A DNA stretch of 64,000 bases. Origin: Flemingiibacterium sp045586505. GTDB taxonomy: Bacteria > Bacillota > Clostridia > Oscillospirales > CAG-272. Positions 45,001-52,787 of the stretch are shown in pieces. The first letter of the stretch is position 1. Every line of letters starts with the position of its first letter. The notes beneath the pieces are model-generated. The model saw only the letters and a list, made by a program, of their open reading frames with translations, ran no database searches and had not been told where the DNA came from. Location of the stretch: NCBI GenBank assembly GCA_045586505.1, contig JAZNAL010000013.1:50208-114207 (forward strand), read 5' to 3'. A program made the translations under genes and the position numbers.

Positions 45001-46056
45001 GCATATACTGGAAATACTGCGCCTACCCTCGGTGATAGCGATTATACAGTAACCGGACTTGTAAACGGCGAGACACTGAAAACAAAGCCCACCATCGCTT
45101 ATGAAACTACACCGGATATGAGCAAGGCTGGTACAACTAATATCCTTGTTTCCGATGCTGTAGCTCCCGATGGCAGCAACTACAATGATATCGTATATAT
45201 CAGCGGTACATTGACAATAGCGAAAGATGCCGATGAATATGAGTGGTTGTGGTATTACCTCATGGTACTCCAGAGCCAGAAATTCGATGTTACGGCAACC
45301 GCAACCGCAGGAGGCGAAATTGATCCTGCCGGTGTGAGCAAGGTACAGTATTCCAAGAGCATTACCTATACCATCACTCCCGATGCCGGCTATGCAATCA
45401 AGTCTGTTCTCGTAGACGGCGAGGATGTTGGCTCTGCCAGCGAATACACCTTCAAGAACGTTACCAAGAAACATACTATTCACGCTGTCTTTGAACAAGT
45501 CAATCCCTACACCGACATAAAAGCTGACGATTGGTTCTATGATGATGTGCTTTATGTAACTTCTAAGGGCCTGATGGAAGGTACAGGTAACGGCAAGTTC
45601 TCTCCCGAAATTTCCACCGACCGCGCGATGCTCGTAACGGTTCTGTGGAGACTGGAAGGCTCTCCTGTTGTTGACAATCCTGTTGATTTCCTCGACGTTG
45701 CAGACGGACTGTGGTACTCTGATGCTATCGATTGGGCTTCCGCAAACGGCATCGTAAACGGTTACGGTGATGGCAGATTCGGCCCCACCGACACAATTAC
45801 CCGTGAACAGATGGCAACCATCATGTGGCGTTATGCAAAGTACAAGGGATACGATGTATCGGTCGGCGAGAACACCGACATTCTCTCCTACACCGACGCT
45901 GAAACGGTAAGCGATTGGGCAATTCCTGCAATGCAGTGGGCGTGCAGCAAAGATATGATTAAGGGTATTGTAAATAACATTCTTGATCCTGCCGGCGACG
46001 CAACCCGAGCACAAATTGCAGCAATTCTGTATCGTTTCTGCCAGACAATCAAATAA
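42070..46056 (+). CDS. SLH-anchored cohesin protein (anchoring-scaffoldin-like)
   Basis: A 1,328-residue surface protein. Signal peptide about 1-26, then one cohesin (about 28-160) strongly similar to the cohesin of the upstream protein (shared VNLQWS and IFREAYDSD). Residues about 165-1070 are a long row of bacterial Ig-like/MBG-type beta modules, including two near-identical copies around ANDAYTVTGNKQTAANETGY. An InlB-like repeat (about 1075-1140) is followed by three SLH domains (1145-1328; FGPTDTITREQMATIMWRYA). The design, cohesin far from the wall on a stalk and SLH at the wall, is that of a cell-surface anchor for dockerin proteins; the neighbour provides a dockerin. A 1,104-codon frame on the other strand is a shadow. 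Confidence 0.9.
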   Translation: MKRFWSSVLIFLMVFSTIVIPVEVSAADALMISADTQSAEAGETVTITLSASNNPGLSFLQVTLQYDTSVLTLESATNGNVFSTFEKGVNLQWSSDEDSTNNGTLATLKFKVTENAAVGSYAVNAIFREAYDSDINDVAVVVNPGAVIVTSELVGKQTVAVTAPVKGAVPQATIAAGSGYTGTIAWEGNPTKFAADTVYVANITLTAADWYVFAPTATGSVSGATVTNNSVSSDGSTLTFKATFPNTAGKDTPACTAPANVTATYGQKLSDITLTNPAGNTTGTWTWAAPTTSVGNVGTKTFKATFTPTNTNDYVAVENIDVSVTVKPKPITVTVDNIADQQYTGSQIKPTVTVKGDGKTLVLNTDYTVEYGTNKNVGATGGSVTVKAKSGSNYTFSNTTENFNIVAQAGQVTISGNLNVTYPNTVPNATIDKHGSDGSVTVYYYTNEACTSGRTTTKPTNTGNYWAKAEMAAGTNYGSAVSNVLAFTISRASITPSVSIANWTYLGNASTPSVTGNTGNGTVTYQYKAKDANDNTYTATVPTKAGDYTIKATVAQSSNYNGATATADFKINPKNISEVTIDAIADQTYTGNAITPKPSVKDGITPLVLDTDFTYSYENNTNVSTTATVKVVGKGNYTGTASKTFTIIRKDLSITVSITGWTVGGTPNAPAVTGNLGNGAVTYQYKVKGAADSTYSATVPTAVGNYTVKATVAQTANYNGATATTDFAISTKSAQNITADNVTVTYGDSGKKVSGTTNGNGTISYAVKSGSDVVEVNSTTGALTIKKVGTATITVTASETTSHAAATKDITVTVNPKKITAPAADTTVYTYNGSEQTYKITANDAYTVTGNKQTAANETGYTVTVALKDKVNYQWSDGSTEDQTYTFIIKKASVTAPAANNTTFAYTGKEQTYSLTANDAYTITGNKQTAANETGYTVTVALKDKVNRQWSDGTTDDKTYTFIIKKATITITAKNKSAYTGNTAPTLGDSDYTVTGLVNGETLKTKPTIAYETTPDMSKAGTTNILVSDAVAPDGSNYNDIVYISGTLTIAKDADEYEWLWYYLMVLQSQKFDVTATATAGGEIDPAGVSKVQYSKSITYTITPDAGYAIKSVLVDGEDVGSASEYTFKNVTKKHTIHAVFEQVNPYTDIKADDWFYDDVLYVTSKGLMEGTGNGKFSPEISTDRAMLVTVLWRLEGSPVVDNPVDFLDVADGLWYSDAIDWASANGIVNGYGDGRFGPTDTITREQMATIMWRYAKYKGYDVSVGENTDILSYTDAETVSDWAIPAMQWACSKDMIKGIVNNILDPAGDATRAQIAAILYRFCQTIK

Positions 46057-46062
46057 TTCATT

Positions 46063-46109
46063 TATAGAAGAAACCACACTCTACAAAATAGAGTGTGGTT
46101 TCTTCTATA
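46063..46109. terminator. End of the surface operon
   Basis: Perfect 21-bp stem with loop caaaa, 6 bp after the stop codon. The T-run is short, but position and strength fit a terminator. Confidence 0.75.
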
Positions 46110-46254
46110 TGGAGACATTTTTTAAGTTTTATTCAACTCAATAGTTATAATTCTTAACACTAATTATAATTCACAAAGAATGTGTAGATTGCTGGAAAAT
46201 TATGTGATATAATACACTTTAGTAAAGATATTTGGTGCCATGGGAGAAATAATT

Positions 46255-46398
46255 ATGATGCTAGATATATCTGATACGCAATTTAAAAGAATTTTCTCTA
46301 ACCCTAAATTTTATCTTCCTATTCGCTGGGATAATAAAGACTTTTTATATACATTAAAGGCGTTAATGTGGATGGGTGTGTTGTTTGTGTTATTGTAA
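46255..46398 (+). CDS. Small hypothetical protein (47 codons)
   Basis: Frame MMLDISDTQFKRIFSNPKFY continuing to a hydrophobic end (ALMWMGVLFVLL), with a gggag ribosome binding site and a tataat 45 nt upstream. It has one possible C-terminal membrane helix. It could be a genuine small membrane peptide or the front of a truncated gene. The rest of 46110-46538 shows nothing else. Confidence 0.4.
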   Translation: MMLDISDTQFKRIFSNPKFYLPIRWDNKDFLYTLKALMWMGVLFVLL

Positions 46399-46538
46399 TT
46401 AGAGACAACTCAAGTAATTGATTATTTGGATACGTTTTACTTTATGTGTCGATTTTTACATATTAATGTTGCAAAATATAATGTGTTGTGATATAATAAT
46501 AATTGAAAAAGAAAAAAGTATAAAAGGGAGGATGTATT

Positions 46539-47162
46539 ATGGTAAATACAGTAGTGGATATTAGTGAATTTTACCAGACAATCAATGATATTGAAACTTT
46601 AGGATTTGACACACATTTGTTTATCAACGCAATTAACAAAATATATAATTCGCCTATTTTTATATTAATAAATGATAAAACTGAAGATAAGGTTTTACCA
46701 TCTGATGAATTAAATTCATTGCGAATTTTGGGTACACCGGTCTATGTATCTGTTACGCAAATTAAAGACAATTTAAAAAGTGATTTTTTCAATATGGTAC
46801 TACGTATTTTTTTAAATAGTATTTCTAAACAAAATAGAGAAATGGTTGTTTCTTTGCTTGAACAGTTGTTGCCTCAAATAATTGCAAGCATACACTACAT
46901 TACTAAAGAAGAAAGATGTATGTATGCTATTGCAATAGAATTTTATTTAAGAGATAGTCAAAAGTTTCATAGCCCCGAGGAATTCAAACCCAAGCTGTTA
47001 GAAAATTATTGTGATAACCTTACCGTAAACTGCTCACATAGAAAGAACACAAAATGTTTTATTAGTATGGAGCGAGTGTATAATTCGTTAAATAGTTTAG
47101 AAAGCAAGCATATATTAGAGAGGAACAAGGAAACAAATGGGTACAAATACATACGATGGTAA
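46539..47162 (+). CDS. Hypothetical protein, partner of the cysteine peptidase
   Basis: A 207-residue protein I do not recognise. The N-terminal 100 residues are alpha/beta (VVDISEFYQTINDIETLGFD); the C-terminal 40 (MERVYNSLNSLESKHILERN, then KETNGYKYIRW) look like a winged helix with its beta hairpin. A Cys/His group (YCDNLTVNCSHRKNTKCF) might bind zinc. It overlaps the next gene by 26 nt and has a good ribosome binding site (gggagg), so the two form a unit. Confidence 0.65.
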   Translation: MVNTVVDISEFYQTINDIETLGFDTHLFINAINKIYNSPIFILINDKTEDKVLPSDELNSLRILGTPVYVSVTQIKDNLKSDFFNMVLRIFLNSISKQNREMVVSLLEQLLPQIIASIHYITKEERCMYAIAIEFYLRDSQKFHSPEEFKPKLLENYCDNLTVNCSHRKNTKCFISMERVYNSLNSLESKHILERNKETNGYKYIRW

Positions 47163-48873
47163 TGAAGTAATGATAAACAATAACAATGATGACTTGTTTT
47201 CCACTGCTTCCTTTGAGCCAGAGGCAATTGAAATTTTAACTGCGGATGATGTATATGGTGCAACTGCTGATATTTTAGAGAAAGAATTTGAGAGTCTTTA
47301 TGAAATAAAGCAAAACTTGGAAACATCAGGAGCTACAAAATCAGCAGTTATATTTCGAGATATTCTATGGAAAATACTTTTTAGGAATAATGAAAATATC
47401 CCCACTCCTTTTATTATTTTAAAAGAGTCGTTTCATATTAACAGAGTGTATTATGATAGTTATAGTTCTCATCTTTCTGCCAAGCATTTTCCACGCAAGC
47501 AATATTGCAAGAGACTATTCTTTTTAAGTTGTCCAATATACTCTGATGACCTTTTTGATAAAAGTGAAAACGAGTTGTGTGATTTACTAATAGGTTCTTG
47601 TGTTATAAGACCGTCTCTTGAAAACGAGAACATTATTGGGCAAACGCTTTTGAATCCAAAATGTTTTGAAAAATGGAAAAACGAATATATATGCACAGCT
47701 TCATACAAATTAACTATGTTCGGTAAACGTGTAAGTCTCGAAGCATTTCCTTATATGATGCAAGATGGGGAAGTTATTACTTGTGCAGAAACAACTTTAA
47801 TTCATTTGTTGGATTATTTTAGTAATCGTTATAGTTCATACAGATCCGTAGTTCCCAGTGATTTGTTTGAAATTGAAAAAGAGCTATCTTTTGAACGTAT
47901 TATTCCAAGTAAAGGGATGACTTATAAAACAGTTTCACATCTTTTGACCAAGTTAAACTTTCATCCTAAATTATATGGTTTTGATAATAATGATACAATT
48001 GTAGATAAAAGAACTATGCATCATTATATTGATTCGGCGATCCCAGTCGCAGTAAGTTTGAATCCAGGGAATGCCGAACAATCCCACTCAATTGTTGCTA
48101 TAGGAATATCAAAAACTTTATTGCCGATAAATAAGGTGTCCTCTAAATTAAAGCCACAAAATGGATTGTATTTTCTAGATATTTCGGATTTGTATTATGA
48201 ATATATAGTTATGAATGATTCTTCTGCACCTTATACAAAGATATCTATGGTTACAGATGGTTGCAAAGAAAAGAGATTTAAATTCCAAATAGAAAATACA
48301 GTTGGAAATTTTGAAATTTCATCAATAATTGCTCCTTTGGCAAAAAGAATGTATCTAGACGATTTTAAGGCTTCGGAAATTGCATTAAGTTTTATTTCAA
48401 ATGATAATGTAGGAATAAAAAAGGCAATTGAAATGGCTGGTATTGATGAATATAGCCAGTTGGGATTGACTAAAAATGATCCTATATTGTATCGCTTGTT
48501 TTTGGTAAGAGCCGGTAGTTTTAGAAGAAAACGATCGTTTAACTTAAAGAAAAAAACCTTGCGATGGACGGTATATAGTAGTATTCCTTTGCCAAAATTT
48601 GTTTGGGTATGTGAATTGTATAGCAAGTCTTCGTTGGAAAAAGGGAAAGCAATTGGAGAAGTGGTTATTGATGCTACTGCGAGTGAAATGGATGGAATTT
48701 CAAGTGCAATAATACTAAATTATCCAGGTTGCTTTTCCTATCGTACTCCGGAAGAATCATTTGATATTTTTGTAAAACGATATGAATCCAATGATCAACC
48801 GACCGATTGGTCGCTAATTGAACCATATATACATTTTCAAGAACCCCAAGAGGAATATTTAGAAAATAATTAA
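47137..48873 (+). CDS. Predicted papain-like (C39-type fold) cysteine peptidase
   Basis: A 578-residue protein with no signal peptide. The middle carries a papain-fold pattern: nucleophile Cys in DGEVITCAETTLIHLLDYFS (about 215-235), His in QSHSIVAIGIS (about 325), and an Asn/Asp in YIVMNDSSAPY (about 360). The N-terminal 200 residues and C-terminal 180 are unassigned. It overlaps the preceding gene, so they are co-expressed. The fold call rests on motif order only. It might mature a peptide, act as a defence effector, or work on the cell wall, but the lack of a signal peptide argues for the cytoplasm. Confidence 0.55.
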   Translation: MGTNTYDGNEVMINNNNDDLFSTASFEPEAIEILTADDVYGATADILEKEFESLYEIKQNLETSGATKSAVIFRDILWKILFRNNENIPTPFIILKESFHINRVYYDSYSSHLSAKHFPRKQYCKRLFFLSCPIYSDDLFDKSENELCDLLIGSCVIRPSLENENIIGQTLLNPKCFEKWKNEYICTASYKLTMFGKRVSLEAFPYMMQDGEVITCAETTLIHLLDYFSNRYSSYRSVVPSDLFEIEKELSFERIIPSKGMTYKTVSHLLTKLNFHPKLYGFDNNDTIVDKRTMHHYIDSAIPVAVSLNPGNAEQSHSIVAIGISKTLLPINKVSSKLKPQNGLYFLDISDLYYEYIVMNDSSAPYTKISMVTDGCKEKRFKFQIENTVGNFEISSIIAPLAKRMYLDDFKASEIALSFISNDNVGIKKAIEMAGIDEYSQLGLTKNDPILYRLFLVRAGSFRRKRSFNLKKKTLRWTVYSSIPLPKFVWVCELYSKSSLEKGKAIGEVVIDATASEMDGISSAIILNYPGCFSYRTPEESFDIFVKRYESNDQPTDWSLIEPYIHFQEPQEEYLENN

Positions 48874-48890
48874 AAAATAGCGATTTACTA

Positions 48891-48919
48891 TTGACTAATA
48901 ATCAAATTTGTGATATACT
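48891..48919 (+). promoter_or_regulatory. Promoter of the 59-residue ORF
   Basis: TTGACT (48891-48896), 17 nt, TATACT (48914-48919), 45 nt upstream of a start codon with ribosome binding site agagga. Confidence 0.75.
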
Positions 48920-48964
48920 ATATTAGCTCGGAAGTTACGGAGACGATAGAAAGAGGAAATAATT

Positions 48965-49144
48965 ATGTTTTTAAAACCTAAAAAGGTTTGTATTGAGAAA
49001 AATTTTGCACCAAGAGTGCATTCTGTAAAAATTACCCAGCAGCATATTGACGAATTGAATAGAGAAATTCAGAAAAATGTTATGGAAAAAGAAATCGAAC
49101 GAGAAAAAGGCTTAGAAATTGCTGTTCGTTGTCGTATGAGATGA
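48965..49144 (+). CDS. Small charged hypothetical protein (59 residues)
   Basis: MFLKPKKVCIEKNFAPRVHS, then a charged helix (IDELNREIQKNVMEKEIERE). It has its own promoter, a good ribosome binding site and a terminator, so it is very likely expressed even though it is short. Function unknown. The helix could make protein contacts, as in antitoxins or anti-repressors. Confidence 0.6.
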   Translation: MFLKPKKVCIEKNFAPRVHSVKITQQHIDELNREIQKNVMEKEIEREKGLEIAVRCRMR

Positions 49145-49196
49145 TTCTGATTGCCTTTTATGTCAATTACGGTCACTATGTAGTTGCAAATATTGT

Positions 49197-49240
49197 AAAA
49201 TACCACTCGAGAACGCTATGTCTTGAGTGGTATTTGTTTT
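49197..49240 (+). terminator. Terminator after the 59-residue ORF
   Basis: Stem aaataccactc / gagtggtattt followed by gtttt. Confidence 0.75.
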
Positions 49241-49326
49241 AAAATGAGTATTATCTCCACAACAAATATAATAAAAAACAATCAAATTGAATTTGCATAT
49301 CAAATATGATTAGTATGCAGATATCC

Positions 49327-49364
49327 TTGACTTTCTGCATATAATATAGTATAATTATATGCAG
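49327..49364 (+). promoter_or_regulatory. Fic gene promoter with overlapping palindromic operator
   Basis: TTGACT (49327-49332), 17 nt, TATAAT (49350-49355). A 10-10-10 palindrome (ctgcatataa 49335-49344, ttatatgcag 49355-49364) covers the spacer and -10, so a bound repressor would block the promoter. Related half-sites (atgcagata) lie just upstream and downstream. Confidence 0.75.
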
Positions 49365-49380
49365 ATAAGGAGCGTGTATT

Positions 49381-50427
49381 ATGAGAAAGTTTGATTATTC
49401 GTTTTTAAATAACGGTTTGTTACCTGCTAATCTAATAAACTTGACATCAAGTATTGCATCTCTTAAAACAATGGCTGGGGTACGTAAAGAAGAGTATGCA
49501 AAGATTTTCACTGAGCTTGAAGCAGTGGCAAAAGTGCAGTCTGTTAAAAGCTCTAATGCCATTGAGGGCATCGTTACAAGTGATGAGCGTATTGCCGCTA
49601 TCGTTAATCAGGATAGTGCCCCGCTCAATCATACTGAAGGTGACATTGCCGGATACCGTGATGCACTTAATGCTATTCACTTAAATCACGATAACCTTGA
49701 TTTGCGTGAATCTGACATTTTGAGACTGCATCAAACAATGATGCAGATAGCAGGTTACGAATATGGCGGTCAATATAAGACCGGAGATAATTATATTATT
49801 GAGGAAGATAAGGACGGAAACAGAAACGTAAGATTTAGACCAACTCCCGCTAATGAAGTAAAGGAAGCAATGGAGCAGTTGGAGCTTGCTTATATGGAAG
49901 CACGAAACGATGCTAACATCAATCAGCTTTTGCTTATTCCTTGTGTTATTCTTGACTTTTTGTGTATTCACCCGTTCAGAGATGGCAATGGAAGAATGTC
50001 AAGACTCATATCATTGCTATTGCTTTACAAAAACGGATATGACGCAGGAAAATATGTTTCCTTTGAAGAGCAGATAAATAATTACAAAGGCTTTTATTAT
50101 GAAGCCCTCAGAGAATCTTCAATAGGTTGGCACGAGAATCAAAACACATACGTTCCTTTTATTGAAAATTTCTTGTCCACTCTTTATATGTGCTACAAAG
50201 AACTTGATAAGCGTTTTGCGGTTGTAAATGGTAAAAAGATTACAAAGACAGCAAGAATTGAAGCAACCGTTTTGAATAGCCTTGTACCCATATCAAAGGC
50301 GGAGATTTGTGACGTTTTGCCAGATGTAAGCCCTACAACCGTTGAAGCGATTTTAAGCGTTATGGTAAAGAAAGGGCAGATTAAAAAGATTGGACAAGCA
50401 AGGATGACGAGGTATATTAAAGTTTAA
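49381..50427 (+). CDS. Fic family protein (AMP/NMP-transferase)
   Basis: A 348-residue Fic protein. The catalytic motif HPFRDGNGRMSRL is intact (about 199-211). The N-terminal inhibitory helix has the (S/T)xxxE(G/N) motif as SSNAIEG (about 58-64), so this is a self-inhibited class II enzyme. A winged-helix domain closes the protein (PISKAEICDVLPDVSPTTVE, AILSVMVKKGQIKKIGQARM). Such wHTH-Fic proteins may bind DNA; the palindrome on its own promoter suggests autorepression. It precedes the ATPase/nuclease gene by 17 bp, so it may head that operon. Confidence 0.9.
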   Translation: MRKFDYSFLNNGLLPANLINLTSSIASLKTMAGVRKEEYAKIFTELEAVAKVQSVKSSNAIEGIVTSDERIAAIVNQDSAPLNHTEGDIAGYRDALNAIHLNHDNLDLRESDILRLHQTMMQIAGYEYGGQYKTGDNYIIEEDKDGNRNVRFRPTPANEVKEAMEQLELAYMEARNDANINQLLLIPCVILDFLCIHPFRDGNGRMSRLISLLLLYKNGYDAGKYVSFEEQINNYKGFYYEALRESSIGWHENQNTYVPFIENFLSTLYMCYKELDKRFAVVNGKKITKTARIEATVLNSLVPISKAEICDVLPDVSPTTVEAILSVMVKKGQIKKIGQARMTRYIKV

Positions 50428-50444
50428 ATAAGGAAGTAGATGTT

Positions 50445-52007
50445 ATGAAAGAGGTTATATTGCGTGAATATCAGGTAAATGCACTAAATTCCATTGAACA
50501 AGCCTTGAAACAAGGGCGAAAGCGTATAGCTATAGAAATGCCTGTTGGATGTGGAAACAGTGTTATTTTATTAAAACTATTGGAAATCCTGTCTGAATTT
50601 AATAGGGGCAAAACTCTTGTTGTTACTCATACTCTTGAGGCGAAAAAATATGTTCTGCAATCATTATTAAAAAACAATAACGATTCTGACCAAACTGTTG
50701 TAGAAACTCAGCAGAAGCTTATAAAGCTTTCTGAAAAAGATACAATTGAATATCAGTTTGTTATTTTTTATGATGTTGTAATAACAAAAAGTTTAAGCGC
50801 AGTATTTGATAACAAAGACATAACAATTATTGCCCTCCTTAAAGACAATTCTATTGGGATGCAAGAGCGCTTTACCTCTGAGGATGTAGTATTTTCATAT
50901 AGTTATAAGCAGGCTGTTGACGATGGATACATTACTCCTGCAATGGATGCAAAAGCTTTTGAACCTGCGGTTGAAGCATTTAGCAAACAATTGTTAGAGC
51001 AATTTGGTTATACTCAAGTTAATTGCGATAAAAGCATACAGGACTTCGGCTGGGATTTGATAGTAAAAAACAATGATCAAACATTATTGGTAGAATGTAA
51101 AGCATACAAAAGCCAAGTGGTTTCTCCGTTTGCGGCAGATTCTATGTTAAAAAGTGTTGTATTGCGAAAAACAAAACAAAATCTTCAGCAGAACGATTTA
51201 GTTCTGTTAATAGTTTTAAGTAGTATTCCCAGTTTTCGTAAAAAAGAAATTTATGAAAGATTTGGAACCATTATTTGGGATATTCAAAATTTAGTATTTT
51301 ACAGCAAACAAGATCCTGATTTGATTAAACAATTATCCCAAATTACATATTTCCCTATTGACTATATTGAGGGACAGCCTTCCGAAGAAGCAGAAGCTGC
51401 CGGATTAAGCTATGTTGGTGTTGAAGACAAAATTGTTTCTGAAGCGGAAAAAGAAACAATTGAAGTTGAGGAACTTATTCAACAGTTAGAGGAGTGTAAA
51501 GCAGGAAAGAAGTATTCACGAGAATATGAAAGCATCTGCGAAAGGATATTAAGTAGCCTTTTTGCATCAAATTATTTCAATAGGTTAACAAACCAACACA
51601 AAACAAGCGATGAGCATTTCAGAATGGATATGATAGGTTCTTTAAAGATAAGTCAAAAGAATGAGGAAAGTATGCACCCTCTGTGGAAAATGTTTGTACA
51701 GCATTATAATTCTCATTTTGTTGTTTTTGAGTTTAAAAACTACTCAAAAGAAATCGATCAGAATTTGATTTATATTACCGAAAAATATCTATTTGATGCA
51801 GCACTAAGAAATGTGGCTATAATTATATCACGAAAAGGTTTTTCAAAATCTGCGAAGTTTGCGGCAGAAGGATGTTTGAAAGAACACGGAAAACTTATCC
51901 TTGATATTACCGACAAAGACTTAATACAAATGTTGGAACATAGTGATGAAGCCGCAGATCATTTACTGATGAAATTAGAAGAATTTTTAATGCGTATAAG
52001 CAAATAA
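50445..52007 (+). CDS. Predicted defence nuclease: degenerate helicase-like N-terminus with restriction-endonuclease-like domains
   Basis: A 520-residue protein. Residues 1-60 resemble a ResIII/DEAD helicase start (LREYQVNALNSIEQALKQGR), but the Walker A reads MPVGCGNSVILL, lacking the GKT/S lysine, and no DEAD box is seen, so ATPase activity is doubtful. Around 195-225 an Mrr-like PD-(D/E)xK nuclease is visible: Asp in FGWDLIVKN and ECKAYKSQ. A second, similar unit lies near 395-440 (FRMDMIG and FVVFEFKNYSKE). Two nuclease-like domains on a broken helicase is unusual. It lies between Fic and a two-gene SIR2 unit, in AT-rich DNA: a defence context. Confidence 0.6.
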   Translation: MKEVILREYQVNALNSIEQALKQGRKRIAIEMPVGCGNSVILLKLLEILSEFNRGKTLVVTHTLEAKKYVLQSLLKNNNDSDQTVVETQQKLIKLSEKDTIEYQFVIFYDVVITKSLSAVFDNKDITIIALLKDNSIGMQERFTSEDVVFSYSYKQAVDDGYITPAMDAKAFEPAVEAFSKQLLEQFGYTQVNCDKSIQDFGWDLIVKNNDQTLLVECKAYKSQVVSPFAADSMLKSVVLRKTKQNLQQNDLVLLIVLSSIPSFRKKEIYERFGTIIWDIQNLVFYSKQDPDLIKQLSQITYFPIDYIEGQPSEEAEAAGLSYVGVEDKIVSEAEKETIEVEELIQQLEECKAGKKYSREYESICERILSSLFASNYFNRLTNQHKTSDEHFRMDMIGSLKISQKNEESMHPLWKMFVQHYNSHFVVFEFKNYSKEIDQNLIYITEKYLFDAALRNVAIIISRKGFSKSAKFAAEGCLKEHGKLILDITDKDLIQMLEHSDEAADHLLMKLEEFLMRISK

Positions 52008-52049
52008 CAGAAATATGTAGAAAGTGATTGATTGTTAAAGGATATAGAC

Positions 52050-52781
52050 ATGAACAATGTAGAAGATTTTGAAAACACTAAACTTTCGCTAATTAATTCG
52101 AAACAGTTAGAAGAGATCAAAAACAATCCAGCCACTAAGGCAACCATATTGTCAGTAATTAAAGCTATCCCTGTGTTGGGAGAATTAATTGACGGAACGA
52201 TTGATGCATCTTTAAACAAATTTCAGCAAAGTAAGAGAAACGAGTTGCTGGATATTGTTTTAAGCACATCCGAGACGATTACTACAGAAATGGTAAATGA
52301 TGTAGAATTTATAATAAATTTTGCAAAGACATTAGAAGCTGTAAATAGGCTTGGCTCTAATGATAAGGTGAAATATTTTGCAAACATTATTAAAAACGGA
52401 TATTTATCAGGGCAAAGAATAACAGATGGCGAATTCGAGGAATACCTATACGCCTTATCAACGATGTCTTACAGACAAATAAATATTCTTATTGATTTGT
52501 ATATTTATGAGCAGAACAATGTTGCAGAGGACAATACCGAAGATAAGACAAAGAAAAATAACAAGCTTGCACCAAGACATGATACATGGAGCACATTTGT
52601 TAACAGTGTGGCTGAAAAATATAGTATTACACTAGAAGATGTAATTAGTATACTGACAAGCATATCTAAAACAGGTTTTTGTAGTGAGGTAACCGGGGCA
52701 TATTTTGGTTACACGGGAGGAGTCTTTTACATCACCAGTAGTTGCAAAAAATTTATAGAGATGATTTCGGATAGAATGTGA
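52050..52781 (+). CDS. Hypothetical helical protein paired with the SIR2-like gene
   Basis: A 243-residue protein. Near residues 30-60 it has an amphipathic stretch (TILSVIKAIPVLGELIDGTI) followed by basic residues, a pattern seen before membrane-active or partner-binding helices in defence proteins. The remainder is helical with no motif I recognise. Start at 52050 has aaagg; a TTG at 52032 in frame is less likely. The SIR2-like gene starts 6 bp downstream, so the pair is one unit. Confidence 0.6.
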   Translation: MNNVEDFENTKLSLINSKQLEEIKNNPATKATILSVIKAIPVLGELIDGTIDASLNKFQQSKRNELLDIVLSTSETITTEMVNDVEFIINFAKTLEAVNRLGSNDKVKYFANIIKNGYLSGQRITDGEFEEYLYALSTMSYRQINILIDLYIYEQNNVAEDNTEDKTKKNNKLAPRHDTWSTFVNSVAEKYSITLEDVISILTSISKTGFCSEVTGAYFGYTGGVFYITSSCKKFIEMISDRM

Positions 52782-52787
52782 GGGTAT

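Noticed and set aside
42763..46077. 1,104-codon open frame on the minus strand
   Set aside because: Antisense to the repetitive Ig-like/SLH protein. Its Cys- and Ile-rich, motif-free translation results from complementing Thr/Val/Ala-rich codons.
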